Of a stretch of 24,798 nt of DNA, positions 6,666 to 13,900 are shown in pieces; position 1 is the stretch's first letter; each line of letters starts with the position of its first letter. Position numbers and translations under genes: made by a program. The notes under the pieces were generated by a model. It saw only the letters and a list, made by a program, of their open reading frames with translations, was not told the DNA's origin and ran no database searches. Source of the DNA: a virus; the IMG/VR virus record IMGVR_UViG_3300043172_000063, positions 1-24,798 of that record; one strand, written 5' to 3'.

Positions 6666-7171
6666 TGGCTGATATCAATCCGAATTGGGCCAGATGGATT
6701 AACGCCTCCCTCGCGGTGTACTTCAAAGCGATTACCGATGCACTCAATCCTGCACTCCCCCTTATTGTCGAGGGGATTGATGAGCGGGAATCTGAAAAGA
6801 TGGAGGTTGACCACGCAGAATTGCGAATCAATGGTCCCTTCATTCGTCAACCGAGTAACGGCGATTTTGTTCTCGATGTGGACACCAATATCCTCTTGAC
6901 CGACCTCATGGAAGGCGAGGGTGAAAACACGTACAACCTTTCGACTTGGGCCGGGTACTTCCAGCAAGCTGCTGAGAAGTCAATACCTGTGTATCGCTAC
7001 GGCCCCGATACCGGAGGAGTTGATGACGGCTCCTGGGTTGGTTGCTTGTCTGTGAGGACTCGTAAAATGGGTCCTGACCTCTATCATTTTGGCCAAGTCA
7101 GTACGAAAGATCGTGTCCGCCAAGCCGCCGTGGATACGAAACATCGAATGTACTTGACCGTGTCGGAGTAG
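6665..7171 (+). CDS. Putative tail terminator/completion protein
   Basis: 168 residues, starting in a TAATG overlap with the previous stop and with GAGGAG at 6651-6656. The protein has an N-terminal helix (WARWINASLAVYFKAITDAL), then a beta core with LRINGPFIRQPSNGDFVLDVDTNI, and a second strand set around GCLSVRTRKMGPDLYHFGQV. An N-terminal helix packed on a beta sheet with a 'D.N.L' strand is the shape of tail-terminator proteins. Its place between closure-type genes and the tail-tube genes fits. The family is not recognised with confidence. Confidence 0.5.
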   Translation: MADINPNWARWINASLAVYFKAITDALNPALPLIVEGIDERESEKMEVDHAELRINGPFIRQPSNGDFVLDVDTNILLTDLMEGEGENTYNLSTWAGYFQQAAEKSIPVYRYGPDTGGVDDGSWVGCLSVRTRKMGPDLYHFGQVSTKDRVRQAAVDTKHRMYLTVSE

Positions 7172-7200
7172 GCAACTGCCTCTCCCGAACGCACGCTACT

Positions 7201-7240
7201 TGGGTCGCACCCACGGAGCATAATCAATTCCTTGCAAGGA
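7201..7240 (+). promoter_or_regulatory. Leader hairpin and palindrome over the ribosome site of tail-tube gene 1
   Basis: TGGGT-CGC-ACCCA (7201-7213) is a small perfect hairpin. TCCTTGCAAGGA (7229-7240) is a perfect 12-base palindrome whose right arm contains the AAGG of the AAGGAG ribosome site, 9 bases before the ATG at 7251. Folding of the palindrome as TCCT-TGCA-AGGA would partly mask the ribosome site, so translation could be tuned. That role is inference. Confidence 0.45.
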
Positions 7241-7250
7241 GAATGCCACC

Positions 7251-8003
7251 ATGGCAAGAATCGAACTGAAACATTGTGTCGTCCGAATGAAGGATGGCCT
7301 CGCGGGAGCCGGTGCAATCAATGAGCCGACCACCGCCCCGGTTGAAACTGACACGACTTTCGACATCGACACGGTCGTCTTGAACACGACCGACACAGAC
7401 TTGGTTCCGGTTGGGGCACGCTTCACCGTCGATGGTGAAACGGACGCCGCTCAGGTCCACGTTGTGACCGAGCGGACGCCGACCGACTCGGGTCCGACTA
7501 CCAATATCGTCTTTACGCCTGCCCTTGGTGCTGGCACCTATGCTGATGGTGGCGTGTTGGCGTTCGTCAATCAGCAGATCGACATCAAGATTGGTGACGG
7601 GAATATCACCTACACCGAGAACACCAACTACGATTACGATCTTGATCGTGGTGTTCTTGACACGGTGCGGGAAGGTGACCAAGCCCCGATGGATGTGAAT
7701 CTCGACTTCGTCTACGAGTACATTACGACGGGGACGGGCGAAACCATCACGCCGATGGACGCCGTCAAGCAGAAGGGTGGTGCATCCGAATGGGTCAATG
7801 CTGCTGCTGATCCCTGTGAACCTTACGCTGTGGATATCGAAGTCGTGTACACGCCGCCCTGCGGTGGTGCCGAGATCGAGACCACGTTGTTCCCCGATTT
7901 CCGTCCGGATTCCAAGGAAGTGGACTTGGGTGAAGCCAATGTCTCTGTGTCCGGCCGTTGCAACGCACTCGAACCGACTGTGACCCGTGCGGCTCAGTCC
8001 TAA
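7251..8003 (+). CDS. Major tail-tube protein, copy 1
   Basis: 250 residues. It starts MARIELKHCVVRMKDG, has a small beta domain with VPVGARFTVDGE ... IVFTPALGAG (about residues 50-100), and then the conserved tube part: DIKIGDGNITYTENTNYDYD, LDRGVLDTVREGDQAPMDV, FVYEYITTGTGETITPMDA, a CEPYAVDIEVVYTPPCGG segment and a C-terminal DSKEVDLGEANVSVSGRCNA. The order and text fit tail-tube proteins of long-tailed phages (an 'IGDG..TY.E' strand, 'REGD..PMDV.....YEY' and a long closing sheet). Ribosome site AAGGAG at 7236-7241. It is paralogous to the next gene and its C-terminal two thirds is nearly identical to it. C-ending codons suggest high expression. Confidence 0.75.
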   Translation: MARIELKHCVVRMKDGLAGAGAINEPTTAPVETDTTFDIDTVVLNTTDTDLVPVGARFTVDGETDAAQVHVVTERTPTDSGPTTNIVFTPALGAGTYADGGVLAFVNQQIDIKIGDGNITYTENTNYDYDLDRGVLDTVREGDQAPMDVNLDFVYEYITTGTGETITPMDAVKQKGGASEWVNAAADPCEPYAVDIEVVYTPPCGGAEIETTLFPDFRPDSKEVDLGEANVSVSGRCNALEPTVTRAAQS

Positions 8004-8028
8004 TCTCTAACATGGAGGACGATGCCAC

Positions 8029-9060
8029 ATGGCACGTATTGAACTCAAACACTGCGTCATCCGTATGAAGGACGGCTTTGTGGGGAGTGCCGCTGTCAAT
8101 GACACGCCTGCCCAAGATGATGTCACCCTGGAAATCGACACGATTGCCGGGATTCCCAACGCCGACACAATTGTCCCTGTTGGGGCTCGCTTCACCGTCA
8201 TTGGTGATGCGGACACGACCTTCGCGATCACTGATGTCAACTCGAATTGCCAATACACGGTAACCGTGTCCGGTGCCTCGGGTGGTAACTTCACGTTGAG
8301 CTTCGACGGGGAGACGACTAACAACATCCTCTATGATGCAACAGCACAGGATGTGGAAGATGCATTGGTTGCAGACTGCGCCAACATCTCAACTGGTGAC
8401 GTGGTTGTCACTGGTTCGGCCGGTAGTCCCTGGCTTGTTGAATTCCAAGGTCAGTACACTGACACGGATGTAGCCGCACTCACGGCTGCCGACGTGGATT
8501 TGACTGGTACGGGTCCAACGGTTGGGTCCGTGCTCACAAATACTGGCGGCACCACTTGGGAGTTGACTTTCACTCCCGCGATTCAATCGGGTGAAGTTCC
8601 GATTGATGATGCCGTCATCACGTTCCTTGCTCAGCAGCTTGAAATCAAGATCGGCGATGGCAACGTTACCTACACCGAGAACACCAACTACGATTACGAC
8701 CTTGATCGTGGTGTTCTTGATACCGTGCGTGAAGGTGACCAAGCTCCGATGGATGTGAATCTCGACTTCGTCTACGAGTACATTACGACGGGGACGGGCG
8801 AAACCATCACGCCGATGGATGCCATCAAGCAAAAGGGTGGAGCCGCGAATTGGTACAATTCATCGGCCGATCCCTGTGAACCCTATGCCGTGGATATCGA
8901 GGTCGTGTACACGCCGCCTTGTGGTGGTGCCGAGATCGAGACCACGTTGTTCCCCGATTTCCGTGCGGACTCCAAGGAAGTTGATCTTGGAGAAGCCTCG
9001 ATATCGGTATCCGGCCGTTGCAACGCACTCGAACCGACTGTGACTCGTGCGGCCCAGTAA
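8029..9060 (+). CDS. Major tail-tube protein, copy 2, with an inserted beta domain
   Basis: 343 residues. It matches copy 1 at the N-terminus (MARIELKHCVIRMKDG) and from about residue 175 to the end, but carries an extra segment of about 93-100 residues at roughly residues 74-174. The insert (YTVTVSGASGGNFTLSFDGE, then an 'A.DVEDAL' helix-like turn, then GDVVVTGSAGSPWLVEFQGQ and DVAALTAADVDLTGTG) has the pattern of an immunoglobulin-like repeat domain common in phage and surface proteins. It sits inside a loop of the small VPVGARFTV beta domain, so one domain is nested in another. Ribosome site GGAGG at 8013-8017. A tube subunit with an outward domain, made beside a plain one, is the likely role. 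A strong terminator follows. Confidence 0.75.
   Translation: MARIELKHCVIRMKDGFVGSAAVNDTPAQDDVTLEIDTIAGIPNADTIVPVGARFTVIGDADTTFAITDVNSNCQYTVTVSGASGGNFTLSFDGETTNNILYDATAQDVEDALVADCANISTGDVVVTGSAGSPWLVEFQGQYTDTDVAALTAADVDLTGTGPTVGSVLTNTGGTTWELTFTPAIQSGEVPIDDAVITFLAQQLEIKIGDGNVTYTENTNYDYDLDRGVLDTVREGDQAPMDVNLDFVYEYITTGTGETITPMDAIKQKGGAANWYNSSADPCEPYAVDIEVVYTPPCGGAEIETTLFPDFRADSKEVDLGEASISVSGRCNALEPTVTRAAQ
8245..8550 (+). other. Inserted domain segment within tail-tube copy 2
   Basis: These bases have no counterpart in tail-tube copy 1. They encode a complete beta-type domain (Gly/Thr/Asp rich, ending near VGSVLTNTGG) flanked on both sides by sequence that aligns to the other copy. Borders are approximate because the flanking loop itself has diverged. 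Confidence 0.7.
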
Positions 9061-9068
9061 GTTTCTAT

Positions 9069-9106
9069 AAGCCAGGGAGGCGCAATCCTCCCTGGCTTTT
9101 CTTTCC
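9069..9106 (+). terminator. Strong intrinsic terminator after the tail-tube genes
   Basis: AAGCCAGGGAGG (9069-9080), loop CGCAAT, CCTCCCTGGCTT (9087-9098), then TTCTTTCC: a perfect 12-base stem followed by a T-rich tract. It separates the highly expressed tube genes from the tail chaperone gene. Confidence 0.95.
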
Positions 9107-9127
9107 TATGTCTTGAGGGAGACTAAC

Positions 9128-9655
9128 ATGAGAATTGGTGGAATCGATCCAAATACCTTGCCCAAGGAAGAATTCCTTGTGCTACCCCGTGGCGAGGAGA
9201 TGATTGTCTTCCGTGCTACTGGTGTGCCTAACTATGATGAGTTCAACGCTCTTTGCCCTTCGCCCAAGGTTCCCATGAAACTGGTGAAGGGGAGCCGCGA
9301 ACCCAACCTGGATGACAAGGACTACAAATCGCTGATAGCGATTTACAATACCAACCGAATCGGTTGGTTGGTAGTCAAGTCACTCGAACCCAGTAATATC
9401 GAATGGGACACCGTCAAACCGGACAAGCCCTCGTCATGGAAGAATTGGGAAACCGACATGCAGAAGAATGGATTCAATCAAGTGGAATGCAACCGTGTCA
9501 CCCAACTCGTCTTCCAGGCCAACTGTTTGGATGAAGACAAGTTGAATCAGGCACGGGAAAATTTTCTACGTGGTCAGCAGCCGGAACCAAGCGAATCCTC
9601 TGGCCAAAGTACCGAACCGGAGACTACGCTATCTGGAAAGCCTGCATCCGTGTAG
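9128..9655 (+). CDS. Tail assembly chaperone, short form (lambda gpG-like)
   Basis: 175 residues in the zero frame. The ATG at 9128 has GAGGGAGA at 9115-9122; the TTG at 9113 does not. The protein opens MRIGGIDPNTLPKEEFLVLP and has a 'LPRGEEMIVFRATGV' strand, PSPKVPMKL, an 'YKSLIAIYNTNRIGWLVVKSL' helix and strand, EWDTVKPDKPSSWKNW, and a helix CLDEDKLNQARENFLRG. Position between the tube and tape-measure genes is the classic chaperone site. After the slip site at 9559 the zero frame continues only as a polar Ser/Glu/Pro tail (about 29 residues), as expected for the non-shifted product. It would bind the tape measure during tail assembly. Confidence 0.8.
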   Translation: MRIGGIDPNTLPKEEFLVLPRGEEMIVFRATGVPNYDEFNALCPSPKVPMKLVKGSREPNLDDKDYKSLIAIYNTNRIGWLVVKSLEPSNIEWDTVKPDKPSSWKNWETDMQKNGFNQVECNRVTQLVFQANCLDEDKLNQARENFLRGQQPEPSESSGQSTEPETTLSGKPASV

Positions 9656-9807
9656 GAATCCTCCCTCCGGGAATAAATCCTGTTTGGGAAGATAATGGCG
9701 TCCAAACAAAAGCGTTCATCCTCGGGTTCGATCAAATGTGCGAGCACGATGAAGCTGAAGAAACAAACCGCATGCTTAAAGCAGGCGTCATGTCTCGAAC
9801 ACGCTGA
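9128..9807 (+). CDS. Tail assembly chaperone, -1 frameshift product (lambda gpGT-like)
   Basis: Codons 1-146 of the chaperone gene (9128-9565), then a -1 shift continuing from base 9565 to the TGA at 9805-9807, giving about 226 residues. The second frame is open from 9535 to 9807 and reads as protein: a Trp-rich stretch, AIWKACIRVGILPPG, NPVWEDNGVQTKAFILGF, then an acidic helix DQMCEHDEAEETNRMLKAG. It has no usable start codon or ribosome site at its head, so it is made only by frameshift. The gene order and design match the G/GT pair of lambda, where the T part recruits tail-tube subunits. The product would be missed by ordinary gene calling. Confidence 0.8.
9559..9565 (+). promoter_or_regulatory. 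-1 ribosomal frameshift slippery site (A AAT TTT)
   Basis: In the zero frame this reads gaA AAT TTT cta, a canonical X-XXY-YYZ heptamer in which both tRNAs can re-pair after slipping back one base. It lies in the short window (9535 onward) where the -1 frame is open. Confidence 0.8.
9571..9606 (+). promoter_or_regulatory. Possible frameshift-stimulating stem-loop
   Basis: TGGTCAG (9571-9577) can pair with CTGGCCA (9600-9606), with one G-T pair and a 22-base loop, starting 5 bases after the slippery site. That spacing is typical of stimulators. The stem is modest; the loop holds CCGG, and another CCGG lies downstream at 9617-9620, so a small pseudoknot is conceivable. Confidence 0.4.
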
Positions 9808-9825
9808 GTATGGAGGCTGTTGACC

Positions 9826-10326
9826 ATGAAGTTCAAAGGTACTTTGAAATCCTTTAGGATTGACATACGAGCCTACAAGGCTAAGCTGCATGAGCATTTG
9901 TCAGAACAAATTGCGCATGCAGCTTTCTTGTGGCTCAATGCAGTCCTGTCACAAATCCCCGTTTGGAGTGGAGCATCCCATGCTACGTTCCTCCGCTTGG
10001 CACGCGAGGTGGGATACGAACTGGCTATTCAACCACGAGTCATCAGTCGAATCCCGTATGGGCAAAGACACGGAGATGGGGAAGTAACAACTGATCCAAA
10101 CAAGGGTCAGTATACATTTCGCTTTGAGACTTCTCTTGCGCATTTGATTTACAATGAATTTTCTGATGCAAATATAGTGCCCGATGCCACACTCTTTGCA
10201 CAACTGATCCAGCCAGGACCGTATGGCTTTCAGCAGGTTGGAGTGAGTGTGTTTCAGGAATTTGCAAAATCAGTGAGGCTACCCAATCCTTTGGATAGCC
10301 TCAAGATCAAGAGGCATCGTATCTAG
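9826..10326 (+). CDS. HK97 gp10-like minor tail/neck protein
   Basis: 166 residues; ATG at 9826 with GGAGG at 9812-9816 (an upstream TTG at 9820 is less likely). The N-terminal helix (YKAKLHEHLSEQIAHAAFLW) is followed by the characteristic 'IPVWSGASHATFLRLA' motif (about residues 45-60), where the 'P.-SG..-A...' turn resembles the HK97 gp10 family, then a 'YTFRFETSLAHLIYNEFSDA' strand-helix and an aromatic 'PGPYGFQQVG' loop. gp10-like proteins act at the head-tail joint or tail terminus. Here the gene sits after the chaperone rather than in the neck cluster, which is a little unusual. Its TAG stop overlaps the next gene's GTG start by one base. Confidence 0.55.
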   Translation: MKFKGTLKSFRIDIRAYKAKLHEHLSEQIAHAAFLWLNAVLSQIPVWSGASHATFLRLAREVGYELAIQPRVISRIPYGQRHGDGEVTTDPNKGQYTFRFETSLAHLIYNEFSDANIVPDATLFAQLIQPGPYGFQQVGVSVFQEFAKSVRLPNPLDSLKIKRHRI

Positions 10327-10985
10327 TGAATGTTTTCTATGTGTATGTGTATATCGATCCGAGTGATGGTGTGCCTTTCTATATTGGGAAGGGTAAGGAT
10401 AAGCGTGCATACAAGCATTTGACAGCGAGTGCGATGCAGACAGGTTTAGACAAAGGTTGGTTCTTTTATCGCAAGCTACGAAAGTTGTTAGCGTCCGACA
10501 CATCTCCTGAAATTCGCTTCCTTTGTAAAGAGCTAACCGAGGACCAATCTTTCTATTGGGAGACATTCTTCATCACTGCTCTTGGTAGACGAGATATCAA
10601 AACTGGTTGCCTTTGTAATCACACCAACGGCGGCGATGGGCCTTCACATAAGGGCCATCAACATTCGGAAGAGACCAAAGCTCTTATTGCGGAGAAACTC
10701 CGTGAAATAAGAACTGGATGGACTCTACCCGAAGAAACAAAACAGAGAATTGGAGACGCCCACCGAGGTCGTGTTCATACTGATGAAGCACGGGCACGAA
10801 TGGCTGAAGGGCAGAAAAAGCGTTTTGCTCGCCCATTCCCGGCTGAGACTCGCCAAAAGATGTCTGAGGCTAGAAAAGGCAAAAAGAGATCGGCTGAAAC
10901 TTGTTGGAAGATGTCTACCACGCGATGGCGAACACACTGGTTGAAATCCGGCGGAACGACTTGTCTTGATACCTGGAAGGTGTAA
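10326..10985 (+). CDS. Free-standing GIY-YIG homing endonuclease with NUMOD3 repeats
   Basis: 219 residues from a GTG at 10326 that shares its G with the previous TAG stop; AAGAGG at 10309-10314 is a plausible ribosome site. Residues 4-95 form a GIY-YIG nuclease domain: YVY (5-7) in place of GIY, FYIGKG (18-23), Arg27 and Glu79 in the places of the catalytic Arg and Glu, and the NGGDG loop at 101-105. Residues about 113-197 hold three to four NUMOD3-type DNA-binding repeats (HSEETKALIAEKL, LPEETKQRIGDAHRGR, HTDEARARMAEGQKKR, FPAETRQKMSEARKGK). It nicks or cuts an allele lacking the gene, so that it spreads between related phages. It lies between intact genes, so it is free-standing and not inside an intron or intein. 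Confidence 0.9.
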   Translation: MNVFYVYVYIDPSDGVPFYIGKGKDKRAYKHLTASAMQTGLDKGWFFYRKLRKLLASDTSPEIRFLCKELTEDQSFYWETFFITALGRRDIKTGCLCNHTNGGDGPSHKGHQHSEETKALIAEKLREIRTGWTLPEETKQRIGDAHRGRVHTDEARARMAEGQKKRFARPFPAETRQKMSEARKGKKRSAETCWKMSTTRWRTHWLKSGGTTCLDTWKV

Positions 10986-10987
10986 CT

Positions 10988-13900
10988 ATGGCAGAAAAAA
11001 TTTCCCAGGAATTGGGGTTTGACGCGGCCCAAGCATTACAGGCTCTCACGAGTCTTGACAAGATGATGGGCTCCTTCGAGAAGCGCATTGGACAATCCGT
11101 GAAGGCGATGGATAGCTTCAACAAAACGGGCGGTAAGACTATCGCGATGCTGAAGATGATGGCCACTGAAGGAAACAAAGCCGCAACCGCATTGGCCAAA
11201 GTGGCTGCCCTGCGAGGGCAAGTTGGGGGTGGTGGTGCCGCACCGGGCGCAGGGCTTCCGGCCGGACCTCCTCCTAATGTTGACGCATACATCCAAGCAC
11301 TCGAAAAACTCAACAAGATTTCGGACAAGGCAACGACGGCTCAGAAACGAGCCTATCGTAGCGCAGTCACCTCGGCTGCCGAGTATGCCGCCAAGAACAA
11401 AAAGTCGATCAACGAAGTCATCAAACAGAATTCCAACTTGGGCAAGAGCTTTACTGGCACGGCCAACACCATGGCCAATAAGCTCCAGAGGATGGCGAGT
11501 GCGGCAAAGAAGTCGCTCAATGAGGCTGGCCAAGCGACTCGCAAGCTGTCGGTTGATTTCCAGACGATGGTGCGTATCGTCACGACGCAAGCCATCGTGC
11601 GAGCGTTGAGCCAACTCCGTAATGTCATTCGTGGCGCTGTGTCGGATGCTGTTGAATTCCAAGTCCGCGTGGCTGAGATCGGTACCATTGCTCCTACTGG
11701 GGAACTGAGCGATCTGGCCGCCCGCGTGCGGGAGATTTCGGACGAGTTCAACACTCCGCTCGATACCACGGCTAAGGGTTACTACCAAACGATCTCGAAC
11801 CAAATCGGTCAGACGACTGAAGACTTCGATACGTTTATGGCGGCTTCCGCAAGGTTCTCAAAAACCTCAGTGACCGACTTGGCTTCTGCGGTGAACTTGG
11901 GTTCTGGTGCTCTCAATGCTTATGGTAAAGCTGCATCAGAGGCAGATAGTGTATTTGCGAAGTTCTTTGTGACCATTAAGCAAGGCCGTTTGGTCGGTGC
12001 TGAATTGGCTCAACACATGGGTACACTTTCACCTCTCGCCAATCAATTAGGCGTTGACTTGGAAGAAGTGAATGCCGCTTTGGCCACTATTACCATTCAA
12101 GGTATCGCGGCCGACAAAGCCGCCACTCAACTTCGTGGTGTCTTCAATTCGTTTATCAAGCCGACCACGGAAATGTCAGCGGCGATGAAGGAGCTTGGTT
12201 TTGCAAATAGTGAGCAAATTTTTCAAGCCCATGATTTGCAGGCAGCACTACGATTGGTCATTGGTACAACGGATGGCTCGTCTGAAGCAGTAGCAAAACT
12301 TATCCCACGCATCCGTGGGTTGACTGGTGGTATCGCTCTAGCTGGTGACGAGACTGAACATTTTACTGAAACCATGAAGTTGCAGAATGAGGAAGCTACG
12401 AAGCTATTCGAGAAAGGCTTCCAACTCATCATCGAGACCGATGCTGAAAAAGCCACCAAGGAGTTGAACAAGCTCAAGAATTATATGGCGACAGAGTTTG
12501 GTGATGCTGTTCTGAAAGCAGCTAATCAACTAGCGACGATGACAACTGGCGCAGATGGGATGAAAGACATCTTGGATTCTATTGGGACTGTCCTCCCTGG
12601 TGTTATAAAATCGGTCTTGGCTCTTGGTACAGCCTTTACTGTCATGTCAGTTCGAGCCAATCGTGCAGCATGGAGTTTGACCACGGCTAAACAAGGTTTG
12701 ATTGGTTTGGCCGCTCTGCTTCCGGTGGCTGCGGCTGTGGGTGATTATATTGGTAAGCAGCTTATCAAAGGGTACAATGCTGAGTATCTTGCTTTCAAAG
12801 AACTCATGGACAAACAATTGCAAGCTCGATTGAGCAAGAATGCAGCGGAATTGGATGCGGAGAAGCAAAAGGGCAAAGAGATGGATGCCCTTTTGGCTCA
12901 AGGATTGGCGTCCGCAAGGAAGGAATACTTCAAGGTTACCGACGCAGCCGTTGAGACTAACAAGACCATCCTGGACGATATCAAATACTTCACGGACGGG
13001 ATCATCAAGGAAGCTCAACGGGGCGCACAGGCAGCCAAAGCAGCTATCGAGAATTTAGGTAAGAACGTTCTGGCTTCGGAGCAGCGGGTAGGGAAACTAC
13101 GGACGAGTCTGGATGACAAGCTCTTCTCAAAACAGCTTCAGAACCAAAGTGAAATCCAGAAGGTTTTCGCTTTGACAGAGAAGTCAAGTGATCTTGCTTC
13201 TCGGGCAGCCGGGAAAATGGCAAGAGCCACCACGGAAGATCAACGCGCATCAGCCGAAGAGGAATTTCAGCGAGCTAATGCCTTTGCTGAGCAAGCACTC
13301 TCGATTGCGGAGGGCACCGAAAATCGCGTCTTAGAGCGGAAGGCTCTTGAAGCAGTTGAATCACTGACTCGGAAGAATATGGAATCCGAGAAGGCATACC
13401 AGCAAACGTTGGCTTCTTCTCAGCAAATGTTGGCGAGGCGGGCCAAGACCGAGGAGAAGCGGGTTGGTGACTTGAAAAAGAAGCAGGTTGAACTCCTTGA
13501 CGCCTTCACTCTCTATGATAAGAAAACTGGCGAACTTCTCGGCACAAAAGAACGGGCTGACAAGCTCAAGGGTGCCCAGAAGACATTGTCCGAGTTCATT
13601 CGTCTGTCAACTAAGGACAAACCTCTTGATGTTGGCGCGATGCTGAATTTCGCCAATCTCTCTTCACGTATGGCTGCGGAGATGGATGAGTTCCGTATCA
13701 ACGAGATCATCGTTTCGGCTGAAGCACTCAATAGTCTTCAAGCCCAATTGCAGGGTGCAACCAAGGATTTATTCGCGGGTGCCCCTGGTGCTGGTGATTT
13801 ACAAGCGTTGACAGGTATTGAAATCACTGGGGCCAAATCGGCGGCTGAGGCACAAGCGAATCTCACTGAAGAACGGAATCGATTGCTTGAGTCGATGAAG

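Noticed and set aside
7200-7224. TTGGGT/CATAAT promoter-like pair before tail-tube gene 1
   Set aside because: Spacing is only 13 bases and the -35-like part lies in a hairpin; not a convincing sigma70 promoter.
9826-10326. Possibility that the frameshift frame continues into the gp10-like gene (same frame)
   Set aside because: The -1 frame ends at the TGA 9805-9807, and the gp10-like gene has its own GGAGG site and ATG.
10326-10985. Endonuclease as part of an intron or intein
   Set aside because: Both flanking genes are complete with normal starts and stops, and no splice motifs or split coding are visible.
11036-11803. 255-codon - strand open frame opposite the tape measure gene
   Set aside because: Antisense shadow; composition is Arg/His/Leu rich without domains, and the + strand gene is unambiguous.
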